The position numbers were made by a program, and so were the translations under genes. DNA of 64,000 nt from Megascapheus bottae (lineage: Eukaryota > Chordata > Mammalia > Rodentia > Geomyidae), in the NCBI GenBank assembly GCA_024803745.1, contig JANJXV010000037.1:10369001-10433000 (forward strand), given 5' to 3'. The notes beneath the pieces are model-generated. The model was not told where the DNA came from. It saw only the letters and a program-made list of their open reading frames with translations, and ran no database searches. Below, piece after piece: positions 47,645 to 60,369 of the stretch. Within the stretch, counting starts at the first letter, position 1. Each line of letters starts with the position of its first letter.

Positions 47645-47865
47645 GGCTCATGCCTGTAATCCTTGCTACTCAGGAGGCTGACATCTGGGGATTGTGGTTC
47701 AAAGGCATCCTGGGCAGGAAAGTCTGTGAGACTCTTGTCTCCAATTAACCACCAGAAAACCAGAAATGGCACTGTGGCTCAAGGGGTAGGGCGGTAGCCT
47801 TGAGCTGAAGAGCTCAGGGACAGAGCCCAGGTCCAGAGTTCAAGTCCTATGACCAACAAAAAAAG
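47645..47865 (+). mobile_element. SINE B inserted at the tail of a SINE A
   Basis: ggctcatgcctgtaatccttgctac ... gagactcttgtctccaattaacc ... gagttcaagtcctatgacc. TSD aaaataccatcaaa (47631-47644) and aaaataccagcaaa (47866-47879), one mismatch. Confidence 0.9.
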
Positions 47866-47879
47866 AAAATACCAGCAAA

Positions 47880-48690
47880 CCAAGCCAATAGGAAATTTAA
47901 AGGATAAGGCCATGTGGCCAAGTAGATTATATTTTCAGAATGTAAAGGTGATTCAATACATAAAATTCTATCAATGCAATACACAGAATGAAAGGGGAAG
48001 GTAGATTATTATTCCATTTGATGTAGAAAAAGCATTTGACCATCCAAAATAGCCACCAAACTAGCAATGGAAAAAAAATTCTTTAAATGACTGAAGGCGC
48101 AGCTGAAATCATACTCAGCAGTGAGTGTTCCCAACATCAGGAACAAAGGGATGTGCCTGTTCCATTTCTATTCAGCATTGCACTGAGAATCCTAGCACAA
48201 GCCATTAGACAAGAAAAATAAACAAAGCACCCAAATTAGAAAGGAGAAAGTAAAATTATCTCTAGTCGCAGATGACATGAATTTATACAGCAAAAATCCT
48301 AAAGAAACCACAAAAAAATTTAAAAGTAATGATTTCAGGGCCAGGAGTTGGGCTTAGTGGTAGAGTGCTTGCCTAGCATGCCGGATTCCTCGGCACCACA
48401 TACATAGAAAGATGTCGGGAGTGGTGCTGTGGCTCAAGTGGTAGGGTTCTAGCATTAAGAAAAACCAAGGACAGTGCTCAAGCCCTGAGCTCAAGCCCAG
48501 GACTGGAAAAAAGAAAAAAAAGTTGTATTTCTACATACTAGCAATGAGAAATCAAAACGTAAAACTGAAAAAAAAAAGTCCAAATACAATAGTATCAAAA
48601 AGAATAAATTAAGTAAAACATTTAACCAAATAGGTGAAATATTTGCATGCTCAAAACTATAAAAGATTACTAAAATAAAGAAGTCAAACA
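47880..48690 (+). mobile_element. L1 ORF2 (reverse-transcriptase region) fragment, split by SINE A
   Basis: Pieces at 47880-48337 and 48522-48690. Recognisable L1 phrases are gattcaatacataaaattc, agaaaaagcatttgacc and the gcagatgacatgaat segment, which corresponds to the catalytic ADD box. Interrupted by stops and a SINE, so dead. Confidence 0.75.
48338..48521 (+). mobile_element. SINE A nested in L1
   Basis: gggccaggagttgggcttagtggtagagtg ... gtggctcaagtggtagggttc ... cccaggactgg. The left B-box part is deleted. Confidence 0.9.
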
Positions 48691-48897
48691 CTAGTGGTTC
48701 ACCATCTATAATCCTACCTACTCAGAAGGCTGGGATCTGAGGACTGTGGTTTGGTGCTAGCCCAGGCAGGAAAGTGTGTGGAACTCTTATGTTCAATAAA
48801 TAACAAAAGAAAGTCAGAAGTGGAACCCTAGCGTTGAGCAAAAAAAAAAACTCAAAGAGATAGCACCCAGGACCTGAATTCAAGCCTCAGGATGTCC
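48690..48897 (+). mobile_element. SINE B
   Basis: aaacactagtggttcaccatctataatcc ... aactcttatgttcaataaat ... gaattcaagcctcagg. Confidence 0.82.
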
Positions 48898-49026
<129 letters not shown>

Positions 49027-49046
49027 TTAAAAAAATATAAAAAACA

Positions 49047-49253
49047 GGGCCGGGAGTTTGGCCTAGTGATTAAAGTGCTTGCCTAGCATGCACAATGACT
49101 CGGGTTCGATTCCTTGGTACCACATACATAGAAAAAAGCCGGAAGTGGTGCTGAGGCTCAAGTGGTAGAGCTCTAGCCTTGAGAAAGTCCAAGGACAGCG
49201 CTCAGGCCCTGAGCTCAAGCCCAAGACTGGCAAAAATAATAATAATAATAATA
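49047..49253 (+). mobile_element. SINE A, 'TTAAAG' subtype
   Basis: gggccgggagtttggcctagtgattaaagtg ... ccggaagtggtgctgaggc ... caagactggc with an (AAT)n tail. Confidence 0.93.
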
Positions 49254-49261
49254 ATAGGCAA

Positions 49262-49375
49262 GTGATGACAGGCAAGGTGGCACATGCCTATAGCCCTATC
49301 ACTTGGGAAGCTAAGGCAGCGATCAAGAGTATGTATGTAACTAGACTAAGTTACATACAGAGATCCTACAGGGAA
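49262..49375 (+). mobile_element. Old B1-like monomer
   Basis: caggcaaggtggcacatgcctatagccc ... ttgggaagctaaggcagcgatc, closer to a classic B1 than to SINE B heads. Confidence 0.5.
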
Positions 49376-49384
49376 AAAAAAGTA

Positions 49385-50235
49385 AACTAGTCAACACTTT
49401 GAAGTTCCTCACAAACTTAAGCCTATAATTATAACTTGACCAGGAAATCCTCTCTAGGTATACACCCCAAAGTTTTCAATAAAACAGATGTTTGGGCAAA
49501 AACTTGTGCAAATTTTCATAGCATCCTGTTCATAATAACTAAAAGGTGGAAACAGCTAGGTGTGATGGCTAAAGCCTTATAATCCTAACTACTTGGGACG
49601 CAGAGATGGGAAGATTGAGACGTGAGGCATAAAATGTCATGAGACCTAATCTCAAGCAATGGCTAGGCACGGTGGTATGCAGCTGTCATCCCAGTGACAT
49701 GGAGAAAGCACAAACAGAATGGTCAGCATGGCCATAAAGAAAGGCCTAACACGAAAAGGGCTGGCAGCATGACACGAGTGGTAGAGTGCCCTGCCTAGCA
49801 AGTGTAAGATCCTAAACTCAAACCCCTGTAGTATGAAAGAGAAGAGAGGGGGAAAAAAAATAGCCCACATATGCACTACATCCATACATGCTGTATGTGT
49901 TATATACATGCAATAGAATAGTATTTGGTGATAAAAGAGGAGGTAATGATACATGCTACATCCAGATGGATTCACCTTGAGTATACGTCCAGTGAAATAA
50001 GCCAGACACAGAAGGGTAGATACTATATGAGTCAAAAAAGCAGATCAGCAACTGTCATGGGCAAAGCAGAGGAAGTGACGGGGAGACAGTGCTGGTGGGT
50101 GCCAGGTTTCTTTTTGAGGAGAAGAAAAAGTGCCAGTACTAGTTAGTAGTGGATGATCAGATGTGATTGATGTTCTTAGTGTCATTAAATCATATGATTT
50201 AAAATGGATATTGACACATGTAAAATACCAACAGC
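49385..50235 (+). mobile_element. L1M-type 3' fragment split by an old composite SINE
   Basis: Left piece to about 49553 (ctaggtatacaccccaaag ... catagcatcctgttcataataac); right piece from about 49861 (gaatagtatttggtg ... tacatccagatggattcacc ... gaaataagccagacacag ... aaaatggatattgacac). Confidence 0.65.
49554..49860 (+). mobile_element. Old B1-B1-ID heterotrimeric SINE
   Basis: Unit 1 gctaggtgtgatggctaaagcc; unit 2 gctaggcacggtggtatgcagc; unit 3 gggctggcagcatgacacgagtggtagagtg ... aaactcaaacccctgtag. Order 7SL-like, 7SL-like, tRNA-like. Confidence 0.65.
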
Positions 50236-50378
50236 TATACATCTGGCTTCTTTCCAAGTCTGCAAGAAATGTTTATTGACATTGACTGACTCTCTAGACT
50301 CAAAAGCAAGAGTCAACACATTGCAAAGTGAAATCACACTAAGTAAGTTATCTGCTTTAAAATATAGTAATAATAACC

Positions 50379-50620
50379 GGGCACTGGTGGCTCATGCCTA
50401 TAATCCTAGCAACTCAGAAGGCTAAGACCTAAGGATCATGGTTAGAAGCCAACCTGGGCAGAAAAGTCCATGGGACTCTTATCTCCAATAATTAATCACC
50501 AGAAAACTGAAAGTGGAGATGTGGCTCAAAGTGGTAGAGCATAGCCTTGAGCACAAAAACTGAATTTAAGCCTAAGTTTACAGACTTGACAGGTTCTGAG
50601 TTCAAGCCCCACCCATGATG
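50379..50620 (+). mobile_element. SINE B
   Basis: ccgggcactggtggctcatgcctataatcc ... gggactcttatctccaataatt ... gagttcaagccccaccc, tail into a TA repeat. Confidence 0.88.
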
Positions 50621-50621
50621 G

Positions 50622-50663
<42 letters not shown>

Positions 50664-50692
50664 TTATATATATATATATGTATATATATGAA
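50621..50692. repeat. (TA)n/(CA)n microsatellite
   Basis: TA run, short CACACA, second TA run. Confidence 0.95.
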
Positions 50693-51477
50693 AACAGGGG
50701 GAGCGGGGATAGAACACATGTATTCCAGTCATTCAAAGTCCACAAAGCCATGTGATTTAGGATCTCTGAGTTCCCATTTCTTCTTCCCACCCGTTTCCTC
50801 TTGGGTCAGCAGAGTTTCCGAGGACGCCCAGAGCCTTTGCACTCTTCTCACCACTTCTGTCTCCTAGCAAAAACAAGTTACAATCCATCTGACTTACAGT
50901 TCTACCCCAGGGCTGGCCAGTGGCTCTCGGGCTAGCTGATCATCTCCTTAACCCCATCTTCCTGCCAATGTGGAGGCTGGTGGGGCTGGAGTGCCACCCT
51001 GGCCATCACCCAGGGAGTGGAACTCGGTTGGTGTCTTCAAACCTAGAGAAGCCAGCCCTTTCCCACAGGTCCTGCATGACCTCCACAAGAAGCCCAGAAG
51101 TCAGAACAAGTCTAGCCTATTTAAGGCTCATCTCAGAATGATGATGAGAGGCCAGGCATGAAGAAAGCAGCTGTCCTCTGGGCAGGAAACAAATCCTAAG
51201 TAAACCCTAATTACCCTGGATACCCCTTAACATTCTCGTGTGAAGCTCTGTCATATCTGAGAACAGCCTCGTGACAGCAGCCAAACCCCTGCATCTGTTT
51301 TTCAAGTCTTGTATCACCCTGCCCCTTCCTGCTGCCACCCCATCCCACCAGCGAGTCCACAGCTGTTCTTCAAGCAACCCACAGGCTAAGATAAATCAAG
51401 TTGTTTCCAAAAAGTAGCCCACCCTTGATTGAGCTCAGACTCTCCTACCCACCACCCTATCTCTCTGCCTGCTCCTT

Positions 51478-51657
51478 GCTAGTTCTACTCCTGAGGATTG
51501 AACTCAGGACCTTGCTTGTAATAGACAAGCACTCTACCACTTGAGCCACACCCACAGATAGAGTCCCACATTGCTCAGGCTGGGCTCAAATTCACAAGCC
51601 TCCTGTGTCTGCAAGTAGCTGGGCTTACCAGCCTTCCACTACCAGGTCCAGCCCAAA
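51478..51657 (-). mobile_element. Old SINE B-like element
   Basis: + strand actcctgaggattgaactcagg ... agcactctaccacttgagcc ... gctcaggctgggctcaaattcac ... agtagctgggctt; diverged. Confidence 0.6.
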
Positions 51658-52222
51658 ATACTTGAATATCTCTCTCCTCATCCTTACTCCAGCTCTGACC
51701 CAAACTGCCATCTTCTCCAGTTTGGAGGTTGAAAATCATCATTTCTCTGACATTCTAGCCTTCCAACTCATTCCAGGATCCTTCACTGATCTGATACCCA
51801 AGATCTACCACCTCCAACATGTGAAGTGCACTCTCCCGACTCATATCCCATCCTGCCAGCTCAGTCCCCTCTAGAGCACTCACCCCACAGTCCTTGATAC
51901 TCTGTTGAGATCAAGTGTCCCACTGTCATTTTGACCCTCTTTCAAGTCCAGACTCCATCATTAAACCACTTCTCGGAAGCTGTTTCCTTTTCGCTTCTGA
52001 CATATTTGCCTAGAAAACACCTGCCGCACATGATAAATGATACAGACTCTAGGCATTCAGACAGTGAGAGCATATGAGGTTACTCTTCAGGGAGGAACAT
52101 AAGGTGCAATGCCAATCATACAAAGTAGTATTTATCAAAATAAAATCCAGGAAATGGAAACAAGAATTTTTTTTTTGTTTCGTTGTTCCTATTTGTTGGT
52201 TTGTTTCGTGTGGTTTGGGCGG

Positions 52223-52430
52223 GTTTTTTTTTTTCTTTTTTTTTTGCCAGTCCTGGGCTTGAGCTCAGGGCCTGAGCACTGTCCTTGGACTTTCTCCAGG
52301 CTAGAGCTCTACCACTTGAGCCTCAGCACCACTTCCGGCTTTTTTCTATGTATGTGGTACCAAGGAATCGAACCCGGGTCTTCATGCATGCTAGGCAAGC
52401 ACTTTAACCACTAGGCCAAACTCCCGGCCC
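52223..52430 (-). mobile_element. SINE A, 'TTAAAG' subtype
   Basis: Poly-T then reverse complement of the full dimer; the end reads aagcactttaaccactaggcc, the complement of the TTAAAG variant. Confidence 0.94.
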
Positions 52431-52439
52431 TGGGGCAGG

Positions 52440-52657
52440 TTTTTTTTTTTGCCAGTCCTGGGGCTTGAACTAAGGGCCTGAGCACTGTCCTTGCGCTCTA
52501 CCCTGAGCCACAGCGTCACTTCCAGTTTTCTAGTGGTTAATTGAAGACAAGAGTCTCACAGACTTTTTAGTGCCCAGCTGGCTTTGAAACACAATCCTCA
52601 GATCTCAGCCTCCCAAGCAGCTAGTATTACAGGTGTGAGCCAGTGCGCCCGGCTAAG
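52440..52657 (-). mobile_element. SINE B
   Basis: Reverse complement of SINE B directly after the SINE A (ttgccagtcctggggcttg ... ggctttgaaacacaatcctc ... gtgagccagtgcgcccggc). The flanking gg(c)gggttttttttt may be a shared insertion site. Confidence 0.9.
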
Positions 52658-52699
52658 AAATGTACTCTTTACCTGACTTATGTAACTGTAACCCCTCTG

Positions 52700-53554
52700 T
52701 TCATCACCTTTATAATAACAACTTTAAAAAGAAAATGCTTACCCTGATTTTTAAAAAAATACCTAACTAGTTTCCTACACTGTGACTGCATCCAAGTCCA
52801 ACCAGAGGTAGAAACTTGGGGAAGAACACATCATCATGTTAACTAATCCAGTCTTATATTCATGATGAGATGGGCGTTAGATGTCCTGACAACACTTCCC
52901 TAATAGGTTTGCTTGCCATTCTCCAACATGACCCACACCTCTGCTCTTTTCTCTTAAACCTCAACACCCCAAAACACACACATCATGTTCTCTCTTCAAC
53001 TCCGCTTCCCCATTGTCAATCACTCCCTTCTTCCTCACATACTTCCCCCCTCCCTCCACCTCTCTCTCCTGAATTTCCTCATCTTCCTCTCCTGCTCTTC
53101 TGTTTAAAGCCAGGCCCCACGACTTGGCCATCAGCCTGCCTCTCTCCCCAGACACTCATACAATCCCATGTCTTTACGTTCCATCAGTATGACAGTGACA
53201 CACACACCTCCCTAGCTTCCACACTCATTGATCCCGATGCCACCTTGGGGCCCTGTGTTACATCTCCAACACAGCATGTCACAAATGAGACTTGAGTCTC
53301 ATCTCTCCTGCTCCTCTAGAACTTTCTTCCTTATACCCAGAAGTCTCTTCCCACCTCTGGAGAGTGATAACACCTGGCAGCCAGATGCCACATTGTTCCC
53401 GTATGTCCTTCATGCAGCCGATGCCATCAGCAGGTCCTGTGCCGTTCACCATCAGACCTCCTTGCCAGCCATGCCACCATCACTCATCTCCCATCTGGAC
53501 TCAAACTAACAGCCACCTTGGGAAAAGTTTTGTGGACCCTCAAAAAGTAAAATT
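52700..53554. other. Intronic stretch, nothing certain
   Basis: C/T-rich sequence with one 141-codon open frame (52870-53295) that resembles no protein I know and has no splice context. The piece near 53480 (catctcccatctggactc) may be an ancient repeat. Confidence 0.4.
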
Positions 53555-53555
53555 T

Positions 53556-53792
53556 GGGCTGAGTACAGTGGCTCACGCCTATAATCCTAACTACTCATGA
53601 GACTAATGTCTGAGAATTGTGGTTTAAAGCCAGCCTGGGCAAGAAAGGCCATGAGATTCATCTCCAATTAGGCCCCAAAAAGCCAGAAATGAGAATTGTG
53701 ACTCAGGTGGTGGAGTGCTAGTTTTAACCAAAAAAGATGGGACAGCTTCTATGCCCTGAATACAAACCCCAGGACCAGTACCAAAAAAAAAA
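53556..53792 (+). mobile_element. SINE B
   Basis: ggctgagtacagtggctcacgcctataatcc ... agattcatctccaattagg ... caggaccagtacc + A11. Confidence 0.87.
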
Positions 53793-53805
53793 AGAGTAAA
53801 ACTTA

Positions 53806-54008
53806 AGCTGAACTTTGATGCTTCACACCTGTAATCATAGCTATTCAGGAGGCTGAGATCTAAGAATTGAGGTTTGAAGCCAGCCCAGGCAATTAACCAC
53901 CAAAGAGCCAGACATGGAGTATGGCTCAAGTGGTAGTGCACTAGCCTGGAGTAGAAAAAGCACAAGGAAAGGGCCCAGTCCTGAGATCAAGTCCTAGAAG
54001 TGGCACAA
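53806..54008 (+). mobile_element. SINE B
   Basis: gctgaactttgatgcttcacacctgtaatc ... ggcaattaaccacc ... gatcaagtcctagaagtggc. Internal deletion in the middle. Confidence 0.82.
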
Positions 54009-54017
54009 AAGTAACAC

Positions 54018-54165
54018 TTGGAAGTCACATAAATATCATAACTACAATCCAGCAAGCCCACTCGTAGGTATAGCCCCAACAGAACTAGAAACAGGTGTTG
54101 GGATATAAACTTGTACGTGGATGTTCATAGCAGTCCTATTCATGATAGTCAAAGATGGAAATCAG
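54018..54165 (+). mobile_element. L1M-type 3' fragment
   Basis: caatccagcaagcccactcgtaggtatagcccc ... aaacttgtacgtggatgttcatagcag ... attcatgatagtcaaagatgg follows the L1 consensus order. Confidence 0.65.
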
Positions 54166-54169
54166 CCTT

Positions 54170-56200
54170 TCTGGCCCCTTTACCTGGACCAGGTCGTCCT
54201 AGGTCTTTCTGTCTGTGGCTCCTCCCTGTGTTCCAGGTATCTGGCTCCACTCAGAAGGCCTTCTATGCTCTCCCTCCCCAGTCCAACCTCCAGCATACCT
54301 TTTTATTCCATCATGTCCACTGCTTGTAACCCACCTGTCCTGACTAGAAGGGGCTCTGAGGCAGGCTTCCTTTTCCTGTCTTGTTCATGGAACCCAGAAA
54401 GCACTCTGGAGACAGGTCACTGAGGCTCCACCCTCCAGCCTGGACATCCTCCCACAGGAACCCTTCCCTCCTCCACATCCAGGCCATGCCCATCTGGCAG
54501 GTGCATCCACATCCTCTGAAGCCCCCTGCCTGCTTCCTTCTCTGCCTGGAGCTTTTTCTGGGAACACTGGCAGGACCAACATTCCTAAGGTGGCCACATT
54601 CCACCAGATGCCCCACCCCTGTGGAAAGCAGAGGCAGCATGGGGAACAGAAGCAGGTCGGGACCCTGTGAAGGGCCCCCAGTCCCGGCAATACCAGGCCT
54701 CAGGCAAAGCACCCGCCTGTGCTGTCTCCATTAAAGCTCTTGGACCAGGACTGTATGGTGGAGAAGCACTGGTGACTGAGGTAAAAACACGCCTCCCACC
54801 ACACAGCGGCCGGGGGAAGAAATGCAGGGAACCTGACCCAGAACCCTTCTCCCAGTTGTTGGGCAACTTCCCCTCAGGAAGGAGAAGCTTCAAGAGTGTG
54901 GAAGGCCTGTTCCACCTGCTCCTCACCTAAACGCTCCTCCTCTGCTGCAGCACTAAGGTGGGGGCCATTGCCAGCTAAAGCCCACCAGTCCTGGGTCTGC
55001 TAGCTAAGTGCTCACCACGTCTTCTCTCCCTTCCACACAGAGGCTGAGGCCAAAGCTGACTCTGACAAAGTTGTCATATGTTTATTCTTCCTAGCTAGGA
55101 CACTCAGCCCTCCTGGAGCCAATACCCATCTACCCATGAGTCCGGCCAGGCTGCTCCTCCTCTCCCAGGCTTTCTGTAGAAGAGCTAGCAGCCTGGGCAC
55201 TCAAGACTGGCCATTCTTAATTTTTAATATTAACAATGAGTCCTATTGTTATTCTCCTATAACAATACTAGTCATAATAAAATCCTCAGTAGAAGGCAGT
55301 ATTCAGGTGTTATGTCTATTACCACACTCAAGCCTCCCTGAGATACGATGGGGGAAATCATGACACCTCACCCCACCTCTGCCTAGCAGATGTAAACCCT
55401 GAGACTAAGAGAGAGCCAGTAGTTTGCCCAGAGTTGCATAGCTGCCACGTGGCAGCAAAGGTAAGGTGTGAAGTGGAGTTATCCCACCCTCCGTCACATT
55501 GCCGGTACTTCCCTGGTTAATTCAGTGGTTCCTGAGTTGCTAAAATGTCCCAACACAACAGAAGGGGCTTTGGCCAGCTGAGGGTGAACAATGATGGGGC
55601 AGTGAGTGGGGCTGGATGGTGTGATGGGGACACAGAAGGTGGATGGAGATGGTGGGGGCACACAGGGCATGCACACCACTAGCTGCACTTACCACCTGAG
55701 GGAGGGAGGACAGGAGAGCCCAGAGGGGCCCGCAGCAACCAAGGAAAAAAGACGGAGTTAGTGAGCTGCAGAAGCCTTAAGGCAGACAGGGACATGGACC
55801 CACCAGTCTCACAGTCAGTACTGGCAGGGCAAAGTGAATGACAAGGCCTCTTGAAGGTCACCTGCCACTACCTGCATGGGGTATGGCATTTCATCATGGC
55901 TGCATTTGCGTATGCGGGTGAGGCAAGGTAGAAACTCCAAGTCATTTTGCAATAAAGGCCTTGGCCACACAAGGGGCAACTAAATGCCCCATGTTCAACC
56001 ATTCTCACTTTTCTGCTTGAGGACCGGAACCTAGGCCAGGCTCACGTGGACAAAACTAGGACAGAAGTGAATGCCCAGCTCTCCGATCTGCTAAAAGAAA
56101 CACTGCCACAGAGTGAGAAGTCTCCACATGGGGACTGGGCAAAGGATCCCCGTGACTCAATTGAGCCGGTGGGAGGACATGTCCCTTCTCCCCAACTCAC
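54170..56200. other. Intronic stretch, mostly unrecognised
   Basis: Single-copy looking. A possible L2 remnant lies near 54240-54440 and an antisense MIR near 55300-55480 (gtagtttgcccagagttgcatagc). No gene supported. Confidence 0.5.
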
Positions 56201-56259
56201 ATGTCCATGCAGGTCCGTGTTGAGCAGCATCAGCGCACAGGTGAGCGTGTGGATCCCAT
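56201..56259 (-). CDS. PSD2: PSD2 59-nt exon: Sec7 core helix
   Basis: Acceptor ctggtttag, donor CAT|gtgagt. AT completes an Asp codon, then GIHTLTCALMLLNTDLHGH. The LMLLNTDLH string is the hallmark of the Sec7 hydrophobic groove that binds ARF switch regions. Joins STSE-D upstream and NIGKKMS downstream. Confidence 0.97.
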
Positions 56260-57169
<910 letters not shown>

Positions 57170-57555
57170 CTAGTATGCTAAAGTCAAGAGGATGTAAGGT
57201 ATGAGTTTGAGTTACCCCCAGCCCCACTCAGGATCCCCCTGGAAGGAGACAGAGGACAGATGGTGAAGAAGTCACAGATGAGCATTGTATCTGCTCTGTG
57301 TGGATGCACTGCTGCCTCCTCCTCCATTCTGAGCCCAAACTCTCCACCCCTCCCCTCACAATGCTCTCTACATCCTAAGTCTGAAATGTCACCCTAAGTC
57401 CAAGCTGTCACCAAGCCCTGGTGCTTTGTGCTTCACCTTCATCCCAAGTTCTCGTTCACACCTTCATGGAATGCCCAAGGCCTGCCACCATCTTCAACAT
57501 GCACCCCTGTCCTCCTCCCTGCAGAAATCTGTAGACTTCTCTAAATGGAAAGGCC

Positions 57556-57640
57556 TAGCCAGGCACAGTGGTTCTCACCTACAATCCCAGCACTAAGGAG
57601 GCAGAGACAGGAGGATTGTGACTCTGAAGCCAGCCCTGCT
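57556..57640 (+). mobile_element. B1-like monomer fragment
   Basis: gccaggcacagtggttctcacctacaatcccagcac ... ggcagagacaggaggattg, close to a classic B1 head. Confidence 0.6.
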
Positions 57641-58150
57641 GCCTAAAACCTGTCACTGGCTCCCAAGACCCTCAGCGTAACACGGAAGGCGCTCACATAG
57701 TGGGTTTGCTGATTGCTGGCTCCCCTCCTGACTCTAACCGCACACTTATCTGCTGCCTCCCTGACCACTCGCTCACTACTCTGTGCTCTCAGGTCTCTTA
57801 ATCTCCATCAAGACCTATCATAGACCATCCACTGCTTAGGAGATGACCCCTAAAGTGGACCCCAAAGCCAAAAGGATCAGGAAATGGAACTCGGGTCCCT
57901 CACCTGGAAACCATGCCAGGGCCTGGAAAACTCTCCTTCTCTTGGAAATTACAGGTTGAGCCAGCTTGGGCCTTATCTGCCCTGGGTTTGTGAGACAGAG
58001 TACTGTACTGCCCACTTCTCTGTACGCCCTCTGGACTGCCTCCAAAGAACCCACAGGCACCTTCAAGTCATCTCCTGGCTGGCATTTCCTTTCAGGAGGC
58101 CTTCAAGGAACCCCAACTACAGAGCACTTTTGAAATACAAAGACCCTCCA
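57641..58150 (+). mobile_element. Possible ancient interspersed repeat
   Basis: tgtcactggctcccaagaccctcagcg ... ctgaccactcgctcactact ... tttcaggaggccttcaaggaaccc resembles a common old mammalian repeat with 'caatggcttcccattgccc ... gaggccttccctgacc'. Family not certain. Confidence 0.3.
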
Positions 58151-58171
58151 ATTCCACATCTGCTTCCATCC

Positions 58172-58412
58172 TCTCCCTATCCCCCTGCTCCCATCATCTC
58201 CCTATCCCCCCTACTCCCTGACCTCTCCCTATCACCCTGCTCCCTGTCCTCTATCCCCCCTGCTCCCTGTCCTCTCCCTATCCCCCCTGCTCCCTGTCCT
58301 CTCCCTATCCCCCCTGCTCTCTGTCCTCTCCCTATCCCCCCTGCTCCCTGTCCTCTCCATATCTCCCCTCCTTCCTGTCCTCTCCATATCTCCCCTCCTT
58401 CCTGTCCTCTTC
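58172..58412. repeat. 27-bp C-rich minisatellite
   Basis: About nine copies of ctctccctatcccccctgc + tccctgtc with point changes and one shorter unit. Because 27 is divisible by three, the + strand frame reads a 9-residue Pro/Cys/Leu repeat and the - strand an Arg/Gly/Asp one. Neither has coding support. Confidence 0.93.
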
Positions 58413-58831
58413 CCCACTTGCCCTCTCCCTCTTCTCCTCAAACTCCATCAGTTCTTGAGGGGGTGACCCCCATCCAGCCCTAGTTGGTCCTTCCAAGGAG
58501 TCACCTATCCCAGTTCTTCCTTTCCAGCCCACCCTTCCTTATTCAGGGCTGCTCACCAGGCCCCACCCAGCACCACCACCTCCACACTCTCAGCCACCCC
58601 CAGGTCCAGTCTCGCCCTGCCCGCCCTCTCTTCATGTCTGCCCACGCAGTCCTCCTATTCTAGCCTCTGAGCCTCCCCTCTAGCTCCAGCCGCAGGCCAA
58701 GTTCTCTTCCACCTGACCCTCTTCAGAGGCCTGAACACCACTGCTGCCAATGCTGCCTTGTGCCCAGCACTGTGGGCTCCCCAGTGCCTGAGCCTTGACA
58801 TTGATCTGGTGTACATACCCACCAGGTCCAA

Positions 58832-59005
58832 TGTCTAAGCTGAGATCTGAAAATCCAGCCCAAGCAGATAAATCCAAAAGATTATCTCCAATTAACCAGC
58901 AAAAAGCTGAAAGTAGAAATGTGGCTCATGTGGCAGAGTGCCAGCCTTGCCTTGAGTGAAAAATCCAAGCAAGAACATAAGACCATAAGTTCAAGCCCCA
59001 GTACC

Positions 59006-59007
<2 letters not shown>
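58832..59007 (+). mobile_element. 5'-truncated SINE B
   Basis: agctgagatctgaaaatccagccc ... gattatctccaattaacc ... gtggctcatgtggcagagtg ... aagttcaagccccagtacc, tail into (CA)n. Confidence 0.8.

Positions 59008-59062
<55 letters not shown>
59008..59062. repeat. (CA)n microsatellite
   Basis: About 26 CA units at a SINE tail. Confidence 0.97.
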
Positions 59063-59432
59063 CTACATGTGACAACATAAGAGGACCTAGCCTCTGTGGA
59101 CCCACCACACTTTGCTCTAGCCTACTGTCAACCCCTCCTGCAGCTGGTCTCTGGCCAGCACAGACTACAGCCACCCACCCCATCCTTCCTCCTCCCTGTA
59201 GCCTGCTCCTGGCCACCTGAGGTCTGTTTCCTGAATTCAGACACCAGTAAAAACTCAGATGAAATCTCCTTAACCACTTCCCCCTTCAGTGACTATAAGG
59301 AAGTGTCTCTATTGCTGCCAAATTTCCTGACCTGAGAAAATAGGAATGATGGTGCCTAGCAGACAGGGTGCATAAGTGTCTATGGATGTGGGAGGCAGAA
59401 AGGACTCAACCCAAGCAAGCCCTCTGCCTGTA

Positions 59433-59622
59433 GGGAGTGTGGCCTAGTGGTAGAGTGCTTGCCTAGCATGCAAAAATACCCAGATATGATTCCTCAGTAC
59501 CACATATATAGAAAAAGCTGGAAGTGGTGCTGTGGCTCAAGTGGTAGAGCTCTAGCCTTGAGAAAGTCCAAGGACAGTGCTCAGGCCCTGAGTGTAAACC
59601 CCAGGACTGGCAAAAAAAAATT
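59433..59622 (+). mobile_element. SINE A
   Basis: agggagtgtggcctagtggtagagtg ... gtggctcaagtggtagagctc ... ccccaggactggc + A9. Confidence 0.92.
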
Positions 59623-59625
59623 TTA

Positions 59626-59722
59626 AAGAGCCAGGTGCAGTGGCTCACACCTATAATCCTAGCTTCTCAGGAGGCTAAGATCGGAGGATTGCGGTTCAAA
59701 GCCAGACCAGGCACTAAAGCCT
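59626..59722 (+). mobile_element. SINE B head, 3'-truncated
   Basis: gccaggtgcagtggctcacacctataatcc ... gcggttcaaagccagaccaggcac; stops before the ID half. Confidence 0.75.
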
Positions 59723-59999
59723 TACTCCCACCTGCAGGTACTCACACCTGTCACACAGCTGGCACTTACTGAATAGTTGAACTACTGTTGCTCTTATGGT
59801 GCTTTCCCATGCTGCACCAGAGAGCCAAGCAACTTCCTTACTAGACAGAGAGGGCAGATAGGGATGAAAATGGCAGAAGGAGAAATCAGGTAAGAAAGAA
59901 GGGTAGAGGGGGTAGAGTTTGATTGGAATACATGCATGCATGAATTGCACTGTGCCAGTGAAAGTCTCCCTTGTACAACTGCTGTAAGCTAATTTTAAA

Positions 60000-60250
<251 letters not shown>

Positions 60251-60369
60251 TTAGAAGCAAGGTCCACCCAAGGATGATAAAACAATAGGTGGTACCTGGG
60301 AATGGACGCCAGAGTACCCTAGCACACCCATCCAGATCTGCTTTCCACTGCTCCCAATGGGGCTCTAAC

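Noticed and set aside
48230..48300. Functional reverse transcriptase
   Set aside because: Only a short L1 fragment around the ADD box remains, with stops, a SINE insertion and no intact frame.
57884..58483. 199-codon + frame with periodic Pro/Cys/Leu repeats
   Set aside because: Created by the 27-bp minisatellite; no exon signals.
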